Source: Wurfbainia villosa (Eukaryota > Streptophyta > Magnoliopsida > Zingiberales > Zingiberaceae). From it: a stretch of 64,000 nucleotides of DNA. The DNA lies in NCBI GenBank assembly GCA_025175895.1, contig CM045987.1, forward strand, positions 34,126,113 through 34,190,112, given 5' to 3'. Made by a program: the position numbers and the translations under genes. Positions 30,718-42,559 of the stretch are shown piece by piece (within the stretch, counting starts at the first letter, position 1; every line of letters starts with the position of its first letter). A model generated the notes under the pieces. The model was not told the DNA's origin, did not search any database, and worked only from the letters and a program-made list of their open reading frames with translations.

Positions 30718-33684
30718 CTAGGCGACAACACATTCTATGTCCTTTACAATTTCTCGTATCAGGTGGTACTTGCGCTCTATGTGTTTACATGCCTTATGGG
30801 CTCGTGGTTCCTTCGAGTTTGCAACTGCACCACTATTATCACAATAAATTATGATAGTTCTGGAAAAACCAGGAATCAAATCCAAGTCCATCAAAAAGTT
30901 CCTGAGCCATACAACTTCTTTGGTCGACTCAGAGGCTGCCACATACTCAGCTTCCATGGTAGAGTCCGCCATGCATTTCTGCTTGACACTCCTCCATACA
31001 ATGGCTCCACCTCCCAAAGTAAACACAAAACCTGAGGTAGACTTACTATTATCCCTATCTGATTGGAAGTCGAAATTCGTATAACCCACAGGGAGTAATT
31101 GGTCTGTCTAGTAAACTAGCATATAATCCCTAGTCCTTCTCAGGTACTTCTATATATGTTTTACCGCAATCCAATGTCCCTGTCCTGAATTACTCTGATA
31201 TCTGCTGACCATGCCCACGACAAAGCAAATATCTAGTCTCGTACATAGCATCGCATACATGAGACTTCCTACTGCCGAAGCATAAGGAACCACCTTCATC
31301 TCCTCTATCTCCTAAGATGTTCTAGGACACATCTCCTTAGATAAAGGAACTCCATGCCTGAAAGGTAGAAAACCCTTCTTGGAGTTATGTATGCTAAAAC
31401 GATCCATAATCGTGTCTATTTATGAAGCTTGGGATAAGCACAACATCCTCTTCTTGCGATTCCTTATAACCTTGATCCCAAGGATGTGTCCCACTTCTCC
31501 CAAGTCTTTCATATCAAACTGTTTGGACAACCGTACCCTTACATCCGATAACATCTTGATATTGTTGCCAATCAACAAAATGTCATCTACGTATAGTATA
31601 AGAAATACCACTACATATCCGTCACAACTCTTGTATACACAAGACTCATCCGGACTTTGAATAAATCCATAAGACTGGATTACCTCATTAAATCGGATGT
31701 TTCAAGACCTCGAAGCTTGCTTCAATCCATAAATGGACCGATTAAGCTTACATACAAGATGCTCTTTGCCCTTCGCAATGAATCCCTTTGGTTGCTTCAT
31801 ATAGATGTTTTCCTCAAGACTTCCATTAAGGAAAGTTGTCTTGACATCCATCTGCCACACCTCATAATCCATATGACCTGCAATGCATGAGAGAATCTGG
31901 ATAGACTTAAGCATGGCTACCGGAGAAAAGGTCTCCTCATAATCGATACCCTCTTTCTGAGTATACCCCTTCGCAACAAGCCTCGCTTTGAAGGTCTCAA
32001 CCTTCCCATCTATTCCTCTCTTTATTTTGTAGATCCACTTGCATCCAATGGTTTTTACACCATCGGATGGTTCCACTAGCTCTCAGATCTGATTTGAATC
32101 CATAGATTCAAACTCAGTATTCATTGCACTTTGCCAAGATACTGCATCTTTATCTTGGATTGCCTCGTCATATGTCCAGGGATCAAGTTCATGTTTGCTA
32201 GGGACCAAATCAGAAGATTTTCCCAAGAGCATGAATCTATCAGGCTGTCTCACAACCCTCCCACTACGATGAGGTATCACCTGTGTATCATCTGTGACAC
32301 GCGGTGCAGTGACTTATGGTATATCCTCTTATACCGGTGGTACTGAAGAAGTGACTTCCCCTTTTATTTCCTGCAGAACAATTTTACTCTTGGGGTTGTG
32401 GCTCATCACATAGTCTTCCTCTAGAAATCTGACATTCGTGCTAACGATCACCCTCTGATCTCTAGAACTATAAAACAAACCACCTTTCGTTCCTCTAGGA
32501 TAGCCAACGAACATGCACACTTCTGTACGAGGTTCTAACTTACCAACATCTTCCTTCAGCAGATGTGCTGGACTCCCCCATATCCGAATATGTCTTAGAC
32601 TAGGCTTTCGTCCAATCCACAATTCTGTGGGAGTAGAAGGCACTGATTTAGATGGAACCAAGTTCAGTATGTTCACCGCTGTATCTAGAGCATATCCTCA
32701 GAACGAATCTGGCAACTCAAAATAACTCATCATCTATCTAACCATCTCCATAAGAGTCCTATTCCTTCGCTCTGCTACACCGTTCTACTGGGGTGTGCCA
32801 AGTGCAGAAAATTGGGATTGAATCCCAGCCTTTGATAAGTAATTCCTAAACTCTCCCAAGAGGTACTTGCCACCACGATCAGATCGTAGTGTCTTGATAC
32901 TTTTACCTTGACGTTTCTCCACATCAGCCTTGAATTCTTTGAACTTGTCAAAGCATTCAGACTTGCGGCACATTAAGTAAATGTATCCATATCTTGAATA
33001 ATCGTCTATAAAAGAGACGAAATACTCAAAACCACCTCTAGCCTGGATAGTCATAGGACTACACAAATCAGAATGAACCAATTCTAACACATCTTTGGCT
33101 CTATACTCCTTGGCCTTAAAAGGCCTCTTGGTCATTTTACTCTCCAAGCAAGATTCGCAGGTTGGGAAATCTTCCACAACTAATTAACCCAAAGGTCCAT
33201 CAGCTATCAACCTTTGAATTCTGCTTAGGTTAATATGACCAAGCCTAAGATGCCAAAGATATGTTTGGTTCATTTTCGAAGGTTCTTTTCTCTTATTGAA
33301 ATTAGAAGATGAATTATTAACTTCAATTTGCATCGTGGGAGGTTTTGGTTCAAGTGTGTATAGATTTACTATCAATGCACCTGAATAGATAATGTCCCTA
33401 TTCTTTTTTATAATAACTCTGTCATTAAAATAAATAGAATATCCATCCATAAACAATTTAGAAACTGAAATTAAATTCTTTCTAAATAAAGGTACATAAA
33501 GGAAATTCTTAAGAACCAAAACTTAATTTTTCTCAAAAGATAAATGAATGTCTCCCACTGCAATAGCCGCCACCTTTGTGGCATTGCACAAGTACATGGT
33601 AATCTCTCCCTCAGCCAGTCGTCTGGTTTCCTGGAACCCCTGTAAAGTATTGCAGACATGATCAGTGGCTCCCGTATCTACACA
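30718..33684 (-). pseudogene. H pol: protease remnant, integrase, RT, RNase H
   Basis: Reading leftwards: a frameshifted protease region (33471-33684, with DHVCNTLQGF readable in part), GAG-pre-integrase with YLWHLRLGHINLSRIQRL (33184-33519), integrase core with ESCLESKMTKRPF, HSDLCSP and LRSDRGGKY (32785-33177), integrase C-terminal part (32329-32676), RT (31702-32076 and 31420-31611, YVDD intact at 31582-31593) and RNase H (30718-31089, with TMEAEYVAASE and YCDNSGAV). In-frame stops include TAG 32785-32787 and TAA 32314-32316, both shared with G. The product would integrate and copy the element; this copy is dead. Confidence 0.88.
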
Positions 33685-34162
33685 CTAGGTGCCGGTAGAT
33701 AACATCGCTAACCATGTTTCAATGACTAGACCAAAGGATATACCTTTGTTCTGCTTCGGATTGGGACAGTCCTTCTTCCAATGTCCATCCTGCTTGCAAG
33801 TGAAGTACTTGCCTTTCGGCTTCTTCACTCCTCCCTGAGATCCTCCCACCACCTTTGCTCCACCTTGTTTCTTCTTCTTCTTGCATTTCAGCTTAGAAGT
33901 AGAAACCTTCTGAACAACCATGGCCTGAGCCTGAGCAAGCCTTTCTGTCAATTGGAGAATGATATCAACCTGGGTTTCCCCATCGATCTCAGCTCCAAGG
34001 ACTTCTAGCACATTCGCAGGCTTAGGAGGACACTCTTCGAAGAGTACATACTTGTACTCCTCAGCAGTTAAGATAATATCTAGATTCCTTTTTCCAATCA
34101 ACATAATTATGTACAGTAAGTTTATTTTCCTTTAGTATTATAGCAAGTGGACTGAAAGTCAT
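33685..34162 (-). pseudogene. H gag with two internal deletions
   Basis: The ATG at 34160-34162 begins MTFSPLAI. A one-base A insertion after YVDW shifts the frame. Compared with the gag of G, about 100 residues are missing between ECPPKP and LEVLGAEIDG, and about 40 between DIILQ and AQAQAM; both deletions keep the frame. The zinc knuckle reads YFTCKQDGHWKKDC, with the first Cys changed to Tyr. Gag would package RNA, but this one has lost most of its capsid region. Confidence 0.82.
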
Positions 34163-35220
34163 TTTTAAAAATTCTAAGAATCACATAGATCATTATTTTA
34201 GATTTCAAAAAATTATTGATTACTCAAACAATAAAATTTTAAAATCAACCAACACCTCAAAACACCGAGAATATCGTATGCCATGATCATGTGGACGAAT
34301 ACGAATTCTACATTTGTAAGAGGAGGTTCTACCCATTAATTTTACTATCTTGTCAACCTAACTTTTTGACAAATAAAATTAATAGTTGGTTTCTCTTCGT
34401 CCCTATAAAATAAAAGCAGTGACTCCGATGGGGAGGATACTTATATTTGTATCTAAGTGTTCACCACTACTTGGTACCAAGGTAATTATCTCGGGTTATG
34501 TGCCTTACGATGGGGAAGTACACACGCTCCTTAATAATTTCCTATAACCATATTCGATCTTATGATCCGCAAACAAACTCATCCGATGGGAAGGAAGGCA
34601 CTCAGAGCCGACGCGCAAGTTTGTTTGCATCACTTGTCAAATCATAATGGAGGCCGTGGGAATTTATAAAAATTTCCCTCTCCCACTTAGTAATTTGAAA
34701 TTGAGGAATTTTCTAGTCTACAACATGCATATCAAACAATAAGCAATAAATATGAAAAATAAATTATTTTCCAACTATTATGGCTTTTGTCTTCAATATG
34801 TCTCTCGTCGCATCGCCATCTCGTCCGCTCCTCCTACGCCATGTACGAGTCATCCGGAGATCCGAGCCGAGACTAAAAACTATTTTAATTTACATCCATC
34901 GATCCTATACTTCACGAGGGAGTGTACATGAAATCTAGATCGAAAGTAAACTAAAATAGAAAGAGTGGCTAAACAATGCCGTATCTAATTTACAAAAAAT
35001 TAAATACTAGCTCGTCAACCCTGAGGATTCAACAAAATATACTATTACACACATACAATCACATACACACATATGACCATAATAGTCAGATCTTATGCCT
35101 GCAACCAAAGAGTTAACCTACGCATATCCTACTATTATCCATCATATATAATATATGAAAAATGCATAAGAGTAACCGAATCTTAAACACATAAAACCGA
35201 AAATCGTAGCTCTGATACCA
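34163..35220 (-). other. H leader and primer-binding site
   Basis: No gene in about 1 kb of leader. On the - strand the site TGGTATCAGAGC occupies 35209-35220, two bases from the 5' LTR, an exact initiator-Met type primer site. The corresponding leader of G (55245-56289) is closely similar. Confidence 0.85.
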
Positions 35221-35222
35221 AT

Positions 35223-36509
35223 TGTTGGGAGTCAGAGATCCGAGCCAAAGTATATGGAAGAAGGATAGGTGTCGGCCAACCTTAGGAAGAAGAAGAAGAA
35301 TCCTCCTCCACTTGTTGCCGCCCACCCCAATCACAAAAACCCTAGCCGCCCACTCCTAATCCTAACCGTAATGGGATTTCTTACCGCCCAAGAGAAGCAA
35401 ACCCTAATCCTCATTCATCATCTTGCTGCCCAAGACATAAGCCCCTTTATATAGAGTTTAGTCTTAAGCCTTGTTTTAATCTCCACCATTGGTCCTAGGA
35501 ATTTAATCTCAACTGTTGGATCTAGAGATTTAATCTCAACCGTCGGATCTAGAGATTTAATCTCTACCTTTGGATCTAGAGTTTTGTTTCTATCCATTGG
35601 ATCTAAGCTTCATGAGGTATTAATAGGCTACAATAGGGACCATGAGGAGGAGTTGGATCTTGGCCACCCAATGGATCAAGCCCACATAAAGTCCGATCCA
35701 TTAATGATAATCCAATCCACTAAAGGTTTATCATTGATCTACCTCACCAACCCACATAAGTTAATATGGGCTCCATATATTATATGTAAATTTTCTCCCC
35801 GTGTTTAAGATCTCGAATGTCCGTCGATTAATTAATTTACTGACCATTAATTAATCAACATCTAACTCTATGAGTAGTACCACTCAACCTTTTCATCATG
35901 CCGGACCAAGTCCACCTGCAGGGTTTACATGATGAACCTTATGAGCTCCTTAAGGGGACATCATCATCCTAATATATAGGACACGGTTTCCTCCTATAAT
36001 CAACGGTACACCATATAAATAATATCATTTCCCAACTTACCGAGCCTATCGATTTAATCTATAAATCTCACCTATTGGTAAATCAAAAAAATGACTACTA
36101 AGTATATGTGTCCGTTATTATATCGGGATTAAGAATATGTACAATATAATATCTGAGGTCTAATTCGATTATGTAGTCAGCAATAAATCAAATCACCTCT
36201 AAGTTGGTCCTGCTCAATACACACAAAGTGCACTAGTGTGATTCTATGGTCAAGACAAACCAATACCAAATCACACTACAACCATTCCAATGGTTTGTCC
36301 AAAGCCATCTCATTTGTGAGCCTTTACTTATACTTTGCAAGGAGCCGATAACATGATCTCCCGTGTGACACCACACACCATGTTATCTACAATGTAATGT
36401 ATTAGACAATATGCATAACCATAAAAATGCAAACAATGATCATGTGATTCGTATTTCAAAAATAAAGATGTTCATACAAAAGATAGGCTTTTCAGTATAC
36501 ATCCCAACA
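35223..36509 (-). repeat. 5' LTR of H, internally deleted
   Basis: About 1287 bp. After TGTTGGGAGTC it jumps, via the filler GAGATCCGAGCC, to the equivalent of 29288 in the left LTR, so roughly 740 bp of U5/R are missing. TATA box on the - strand at 35445-35454. Four rather than five 27-bp repeat units are present. Confidence 0.88.
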
Positions 36510-36514
36510 AGAAG

Positions 36515-36954
36515 CAGGGCAGGAGAAAAGGGATCCGCATTATTCCAACTAGCAAGAGACGAAGACACATTCTGAAGGGGAGAGCAACCACATCGCCAGA
36601 GAAGTAGCTAAGGAGAGTAGTGAGCTCCATCTTTCTTATACTGTTTCCTATGTATTGACCTAATTGTAATAGGTTTTCTCCTCCACCTCCGAAAGTTCTT
36701 TCCGCGAAGGAGGAAGTTCATAGTGAAAGTGCTTTGGCATAGTAGCTAGTGGGAGAGCACACCCCCGTGGAGTAGGAATCTTTATTCCGAACCACGTTAC
36801 ATCCTGTGTCTTTGTTCGTTGCTTGCGTTGGCGTGTGTTTCTCTTCTTCACATTTCATTTTACTGTTGCGGTTGGAGAGAACCCCCCTAAGCTTCCTTTA
36901 TGCCCCACTGCATTGAAAGAAAGTCAGTAGACCTTCTTCCTCTTCACCGCATCA
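36515..36954 (+). repeat. 5' LTR of the Tat element, right part
   Basis: Continues the LTR after H and ends CACCGCATCA just before the primer site. No gene. A run AGAGAACCCCCCTAAGC near 36870 is the kind of C-rich U5 seen in plant LTRs. Confidence 0.65.
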
Positions 36955-36955
36955 G

Positions 36956-36974
36956 TTGGCACCGTCTGTGGAAA
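36956..36974 (+). other. Primer-binding site of the Tat element
   Basis: TTGGCACCGTCTGTGGAAA follows the LTR end by one base. It closely resembles the TGGCGCCGTCTGTGGGAA type of primer site known from Tat-lineage gypsy elements. The same sequence recurs twice at the duplication junction (42487-42502 and 42521-42539). Confidence 0.75.
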
Positions 36975-36994
36975 ACTCTGAGCAAGATGTAGAG

Positions 36995-38345
36995 ATGCAG
37001 CCAGGGGAGAGACAACACCCGGTAGCCTCCGATACGGAGGAAAACCCCATCACGATACTACCATCACAACTGAGAGCCATGGTGGACAACGCCATGGTTG
37101 AGGCCCTCGCTAGAGAAAGGAGAACGACGGGGTACCTTCATCCTCATTCTGGGGAACCTTCCTCTCGTGGACCGCCACCAGAGATGCCCCCTCCACCTCG
37201 TACAACCACTAACATTGAAGCATTACCTGGAGAGGGGTTGGGGGGCGAGTACATCAGACCACTTTGCTATTAACCCAGAATCGACAAGAAGAGCGGTAGC
37301 CCGATCGACTAGGGCTCAGATTTATGAGCCCATCCTTTCGGCATGGACATCCTTTACGAAGTCCCACCATCGTGTGCCAAATCCCCAAGTACACACAATG
37401 CAGAGCACTTATCACAATTTGCCGGAGTGGCCTCGCTCCACTGCTATACTGACGCCCTCAAGTGTCGAGTCTTCCAGACCACCTTAACTGGCTCGGCACA
37501 AAAATGGTTTAACACCCTGCTTCTGGGGTCTATTACTTGCTTTGCTGATTTTTAAGGGATGTTCCGCTAAGAGTTCGCCAGCTGCAAGGCGTACAAGCAC
37601 GATGCTTCCATTCTGCTGCATATTACGCAGGGGCCCTCAGAGTCACTCAAAGGGTATCTTCATCGGTTCACTTCCACTGCCAGGAGCATCCCTTCAGCAA
37701 GGTCGGATACTTTCAGTGTGGCCATTCTGCACAAGCTAAGGGAGGGTCCTTTCCTTAGCTCACTTTTGAGGAAGCTCGCGAACAACTATGAAGAGCTATT
37801 GAACCGTGCGGAAAAGTATATCAACGAGGAAGAAGGGCTGAAAGTTCCGAGAGCCGAACGAGCCTCCGCGATGGTCCCTGTCGAAAGAAATCGCCCCGCA
37901 GCCCCTCGAGCACCTCCCAGATGGGAGTATGTATGACCCTTTATAATTGAGGCTCCCAGGCCTTGGTTATTGCTACAGGGCACTTGCCCCGAACAACCAT
38001 TGCAGATCATGGCCGCCGATGCAGTCCCTCCCCCGAGGACTTTGAAGGAGCGAGAGATGAAATTCTATGACTAGCAAGGTCTTCTACAGCAGCCAACGGG
38101 GTATAGGAGAGTGCCTCGCAACCCTCCCACCCCGTTCTTTGGCCAATACCATATGGAATACGGCCACACCAGTGGTTGATGTTTCAAATTGCAAGAGGAA
38201 CTGGAGTGCCTCCGAGCCACTTACCCACATCTGCGGCCTCAAACTGGAGGACCGGTATGGCAAGGCCAACGACCCAATGTGGCTCGTCCAGAGCCATATA
38301 ACCAACGACCACAGGTTACTTTTCCTCCGGACCCTCAGACTATAG
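36995..38345 (+). pseudogene. Tat gag, copy 1
   Basis: The first in-frame ATG after the primer site is at 36995 (MQPGERQHPVA). Early residues are Pro- and Arg-rich, and the frame then breaks at 37273. The retrotransposon gag core reads in another frame: FAGVASLHCYTDALKCRVF and AQKWFNTLLLGSI (37400-37555), followed by AILHKLREGPFLSSLLRK (37718-37936) and a further frameshifted Cys- and Pro-rich part to about 38345. A local patch at 37285-37395 is scrambled compared with copy 2, including loss of about 29 bp. Gag would form the particle; this copy is broken. Confidence 0.75.
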
Positions 38346-38601
38346 CCAAGGAGGTTATCTCATAAGGGGGCCCATCAGGTGAGGGCCCATCATTTGATAT
38401 GAATAATGTCCCCACACGAGGGGTTATTTATGTTATTTCAGGAGGACCCACTGATGGGGATTCTAATCGGGCATGGAAATCATACGCCCGTCTCATGGAG
38501 AGCTTAGCTATAATTGCTAATCAGGTTATCCAGACCGCGTCGCCGATTTCATTCGGGCCGGAGGATCTCCGTGGCATCCTACTGCCTCACACGGATCATT
38601 A

Positions 38602-38907
38602 GTGATCCGTATTTCCCTGGCCAATTATGAAGTGGCCCGGGTACTAGTTGACTCGGGGAGTTCTGTCAACATCCTCTTTCAGGAGGTATTCGGACAGATG
38701 CAGCTAGGAAACACCCAGCTAGAAGATGTTGCCACACCTCTCTTTGGATTTGCGGGACTTGTGGTCCACCCCATAGGGCAGATTTCATTGCCCCTGACTC
38801 TGGGCATAAAGCCCAGCCAAAAAACCAATATAGTTCCTTTTCTTATTGTGGATGCTCCGTCCACCTATAATGCAATTCTTGGTCGCCCCTTCCTTTCCAT
38901 TTTTTAG
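38602..38907 (+). pseudogene. Tat aspartic protease, copy 1
   Basis: Contains the active-site motif VLVDSGSSVNILF followed by FGFAGLVVHPIGQISLPLT and NAILGRPFLS, the standard gypsy retropepsin pattern in which the DSG triad cuts the polyprotein. The frame ends at TAG 38905-38907. Upstream, copy 1 has a five-base insertion near 38539 (GACCGCGTCGCCG against GACCGCCG) that shifts the frame; copy 2 does not. Confidence 0.85.
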
Positions 38908-39990
38908 GAGGTGGCTTCTCCGTATCACCAAAAGGTGAAATTTCCAGTCGGGCAGCTGATTGGAGAGGTCAGAGGCGAGCAGAAGGCTGCAAGGAGCTGC
39001 TACGTGCAAATGGTCAGGGATGATCGAAAGAAGGCCTGAATCGATGACGTCAAAGGGAAAGCCATCGTGATTTCTGACGTCTGCGTGTTGGAAGAATCTC
39101 CCCCCAAAGCGAAGAAAATAAAAGAAGGAGAGCTGGTGGAGATAGCTCCCGGAAAGGCCACTGGGGTAGCACAGCAGCTGGAGGCCAAAGAAGAGCTAGT
39201 GGCCTGCCTGAAGAAGAATGAAGACATTTTCGCCGAAGATGTGCATGATCTTACGGGAATCAACCCTCGCGTTGATGAACATCACCTCAACATTACCAGA
39301 GGAGTCTGACCCGTCCAACAGAAGCGGTGACATTTTGGACCTAAAAAGGACAAAGTGATAGCTGAAGAAGTAGATAAATTTTTGAAAGAGGGTCATGTGA
39401 AAGAAATTCAATTCCCCGAGTGGGTCTCCAATGTAGTCATGGTCCCCAAGCCCTCTAGGCAGTAAAGGATGTGTATTGACTCCCATGATTTAAATAAAGT
39501 GTACCCTAAAGACTGCTACCCTTTGCCTCGCATTGATCAGTTAGTGGACTCTACGGTAGGATATGAGGTGGTGTCCTTAATGGATGCTTACCAGGGATAT
39601 CACCAGATACCACTGGCTAAAGAAGATTAGAAGAGGGTTAGTTTTGTAACGGCAGGAGGGTTATATGCTTATGTGGTAATGCCCTTCGGCCTAAAAAATG
39701 CGGGGGCTACATACCAGTGGCTCATGGATAAAATCTTTGCGGAATAAAAAGGGAAAAATATGTAAGTTTATGTGGACGACATCCTGGTCAAATCAAAAAT
39801 CACTCGAGATTTGGTTAAGGATCTAGATGAAACTTTCGCTACCTTGAGGCGATATAACATGAAGCTGAACCCTAAAAAATGTTTATTCGGGGTGAAGAGC
39901 AAAGAATTTTTGGGATATATAGTAACTGAGAAGGGACTGTAGGCCAATCCGGAGAAGGTGCATGCATTATGAAATATTAAGTCACCCACT
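38908..39990 (+). pseudogene. Tat reverse transcriptase, copy 1
   Basis: One frame carries the linker (39067-39309) and the RT: RMCIDSHDLNKVYPKDCYPL, LMDAYQGYHQIPL, VMPFGLKNAGATYQ, and the active site YVDD at 39769-39780. It is interrupted by seven in-frame stops at 39307, 39463, 39628, 39745, 39763, 39940 and 39970. Most occur where relatives have Gln or Arg codons (CAA, CAG, CGA). RT would copy element RNA. The stops are also present in copy 2. Confidence 0.88.
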
Positions 39991-39993
39991 AAT

Positions 39994-41095
39994 TTGCGAG
40001 AGACTCAAAAGCTAGTAGGGAGAATTGTTTCCCTGTCCCGATTTATAGCTAGATCAGCGGACAAGGAGCTACCTTTCTTCAAGATTTTGTACAAGGCTAC
40101 TAAATTTCAATGGAATGATCAATGCGAGCAGGCTTTTCAAGAGCTAAAGAAGTATTTAGCTGGACTTCCACTGTTAGCCAAGCCAGTGGCAGGAGAGCCC
40201 TTGTGGATATACTTAGCTATTTCAGAAGGAGCCATCAGTTTAGTCTTGTTGAAGCAAGAAGCTTCTCAGCAACAACCTATCTATTATACCAGCCATATTC
40301 TGAAAGGGGTTGAATCTCGTTACATGGAGCTGGAGAAGTTGGCGTATATTCTAGTCTTGACAGACCGCAAGTTGAGACCATACTTTCTAGATCATCCCAT
40401 TAATGTTTTAACACACAGTGAATTAGGCAAGGTGGTTACTAAGCTTAATTTTTTTGGGAGACTAGCTAAATGGGTAGTGGAACTAAGTAAATATGACATT
40501 CACTACCAACCCCGAATCGTTATCAAAGCTCAGGCTCTCACTGATTTTCTAGGTAGGTCTGGTTGATTCAGAAAATAGCTCATCGGCAAAAGAAGAGGGA
40601 TCGAAGGCATGGAATGTATTTGTGGACGGCTCTTCTGGGTCTACAGGTAGTGGGGTGGGAGTCCTATTAATATCCCCTGAGAAGGAAGAAACTCGCATAG
40701 TCGTGCACTTGGGATATCGGGTGTCCAACAATGAAGCAGAATATGAAGCTATTTTAGCAGGGTTGCAAGCTGCCAGAGCTATAGGAGCAACCTTCGTTAT
40801 AATCCATTCGGACTCTCAGTTGGCGGTATCACAACTTCAAGGCTCTTTCACGGTTCGGGAAGAGAGATTGCAAAAATATTTGAAGGCTTTCGAGAAGGAA
40901 AAGGCTCATTTTCACCAAGTCCTCTTAAAGCAAATTCCAAGGGAGAACAATGGGAAGGCGGATGAGTTGGCTCGGTTGGCCAGTGCGATGGAAGGGGTGA
41001 AGCAGCTTGAAACGGTTTGTGTGAAAGTCCCTATTTCTCTAGTGATATACAATGTGGAGGAAACCGTACCCAAACCAGATTTGATCCCCGATTAG
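39994..41095 (+). pseudogene. Tat RNase H and second (archaeal-like) RNase H, copy 1
   Basis: The first domain (39994-40550) has the degenerate gypsy RNase H pattern with YYTSHILKGVESRYMELEKL. The second (40600-41095) has FVDGSSGSTGSGVGV, NNEAEYEAILAGLQAA, HSDSQLAVSQL and NGKADELARLA, which match an extra RNase H known from the Tat lineage, with acidic residues in place. A two-base difference near 40555 (CTAGGTAGGTCTGG) breaks the frame between the domains; in copy 2 they are continuous. Confidence 0.88.
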
Positions 41096-41164
41096 AGGAC
41101 TGACATTATAACATATCTACAGCAAGGAAAAATCCCGAAAGAAAGAGGGGCAGCATCTATTTTA

Positions 41165-42278
41165 ATGAATAGAGCAACACGATTCACCATCCTGAACGGA
41201 GACTTATACAAGACTTCTTTTGGACGACCCCTGTTGAAGTGTTTGGGAAAAAAAGATACTGAATGGGTACTCCGGGAAATCCATGAAGGTTGCTGCAGCA
41301 ATCATTTGGGAGGGAGCGCTCTGGCGAGGAAAGTCTTTTTAGTAGGATACTTTTGGCCCACCCTCCAACAAGATGCAGCTCATATAGTGCAAACTTGCTC
41401 GGCCTGTCAGAAGCATAGCAACTGGTCCAAACGACCGGCTGAATTAATGAAAGTTGTTGTTGCTTCATGCCCTTTCGATCAGTGGGGATGGATATAGTGG
41501 GTCCCATGCCTGTGGCACCTTTGCAGAAAAAATTCTTATTGGTGGCTGTGGATTACTTCTCCAAGTGGGTGGAAGCAGAGCCCCTTGCCAAAATTACTGA
41601 GAATGCTATGATACAATTCTTGTGGAAGAATATTATCTGCTAGTATGGTATTCCCTGGAGGTTAGTTAGTGACAATGGGCGGCAGTTCCAGGGCAAGAAG
41701 ATCAAGGAATGGTGCCAAAGTCTTAATATCCAGCAAGCTTTTACTTCAGTAGCTCATCCTCAAGCTAATGGGTAAGTCGAAGTAACTAACAGAATCCTTA
41801 TTCAAGGATTGAAGACTAAACTGGGGCTCAGAAAGGAAACTGGGTGGAGGAATTACTAGAGATCTTGTGGGCCTACCAAACCACGCCAAAAACTGCAACA
41901 GGTGAAACCCCTTTCAGCCTGGTATACAGAATGGAGGCCGTCATCCCGGTGGAGGCCCTTTTAAGTAGTGCCCGTGTGGAAGTTTATGAGCCGGAGCATA
42001 ACCAAATCATTCGGGGCACTGAGCTGGACTTGGTTGAAGAAAAAAGCGAACAGGCACGGAGGCGAGCTAAATTTTACAAACAGAGGGTACAACAAGCCTT
42101 TAACAAAAGGGTAATGCCCCAAAGATTTCAAGAAGGGGATTTAGTTATGCGTAAAGTTAATCCCGCTGGAGATCCTGAAAAGTTAGCTCTAAATTGGGAA
42201 GGACCTTACGAAGTGACGCGCCGTGTGGCAGGATCAGCGTATTATTTGAAAGATGATCAGGGCAAGGAACTCCCTTGA
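41165..42278 (+). pseudogene. Tat integrase, copy 1
   Basis: Zinc-binding N-terminus with HEGCCSNHLGG and CSACQKHSN (41165-41497), then a one-base frameshift near 41486. The catalytic core has VDYFSKWVEAEP, SDNGRQFQGK and a Glu in VEVTN, with stops at 41641-41643 and 41773-41775. The C-terminal part (41844-42278) has TGETPFSLVYRMEAVIPVE and the GPYEVTRRV motif. No chromodomain is visible, as expected for Tat. Integrase joins the DNA copy to the chromosome; this one is inactive. Confidence 0.88.
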
Positions 42279-42481
42279 ACCTGGAATGCTATACACTTGA
42301 AATATTATTATACTGTGTAAGGGAGGGTGGATGGAAAAAAGAATTAAGAAGTTTCTTGGGAAATGTATTTGACAACTCACTATGTCGATTAGATGTATGG
42401 CAAACCCAAATACGATTGATGAATCATTTACATTAACATTAAATTCTCTTTGGCAGGCTATGAAAAGAAAAGAAGATAAAG

Positions 42482-42502
42482 GAGAACACCGTCTGTGGAA
42501 AA
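42482..42502 (+). other. Junction of the tandem duplication
   Basis: The 21 bases between the copies include CACCGTCTGTGGAAAA, a repeat of the primer-site sequence. They are followed by a second TCCTCTTCACCGCATCAG and the real primer site of copy 2. No LTR lies between the copies. Confidence 0.85.
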
Positions 42503-42559
42503 TCCTCTTCACCGCATCAGTTGGCACCGTCTGTGGAAAACTCTGAGCAAGATGTAGAG

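Larger units (their letters stand above)
28544..36509 (-). mobile_element. Tork-like Ty1/copia retrotransposon H, nested in the Tat LTR
   Basis: Complete element of about 8.0 kb with both LTRs and a perfect 5-bp target duplication AGAAG (28539-28543 and 36510-36514). On the - strand: 5' LTR 35223-36509, primer site, gag, protease, integrase, RT, RNase H, 3' LTR 28544-30579. The right LTR is about 750 bp shorter because of an internal deletion. Gag-pol is broken in many places. The RT wording (YVDDILLIGNN, MKDLGEVGHILGIK) is typical of Tork-type copia elements. Confidence 0.9.
36938..42481 (+). repeat. First copy of the tandemly duplicated Tat internal region
   Basis: This unit covers the end of the LTR, primer site, gag, protease, RT, both RNase H domains, integrase and 204 bp of 3' sequence. 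The second copy starts at 42503. Long stretches are identical between copies, including shared stop codons, so the duplication is recent relative to their decay. Confidence 0.9.

Noticed and set aside
36660..36851. Short frames in the Tat LTR right part
   Set aside because: No motif, inside an LTR, and interrupted by the primer-site boundary.
37785..38010. Antisense open frames opposite the Tat gag and pol (also 38679-39009, 41184-41507, 46740-47063)
   Set aside because: They mirror well-supported sense domains and appear identically in both duplicate copies only because the DNA is duplicated.
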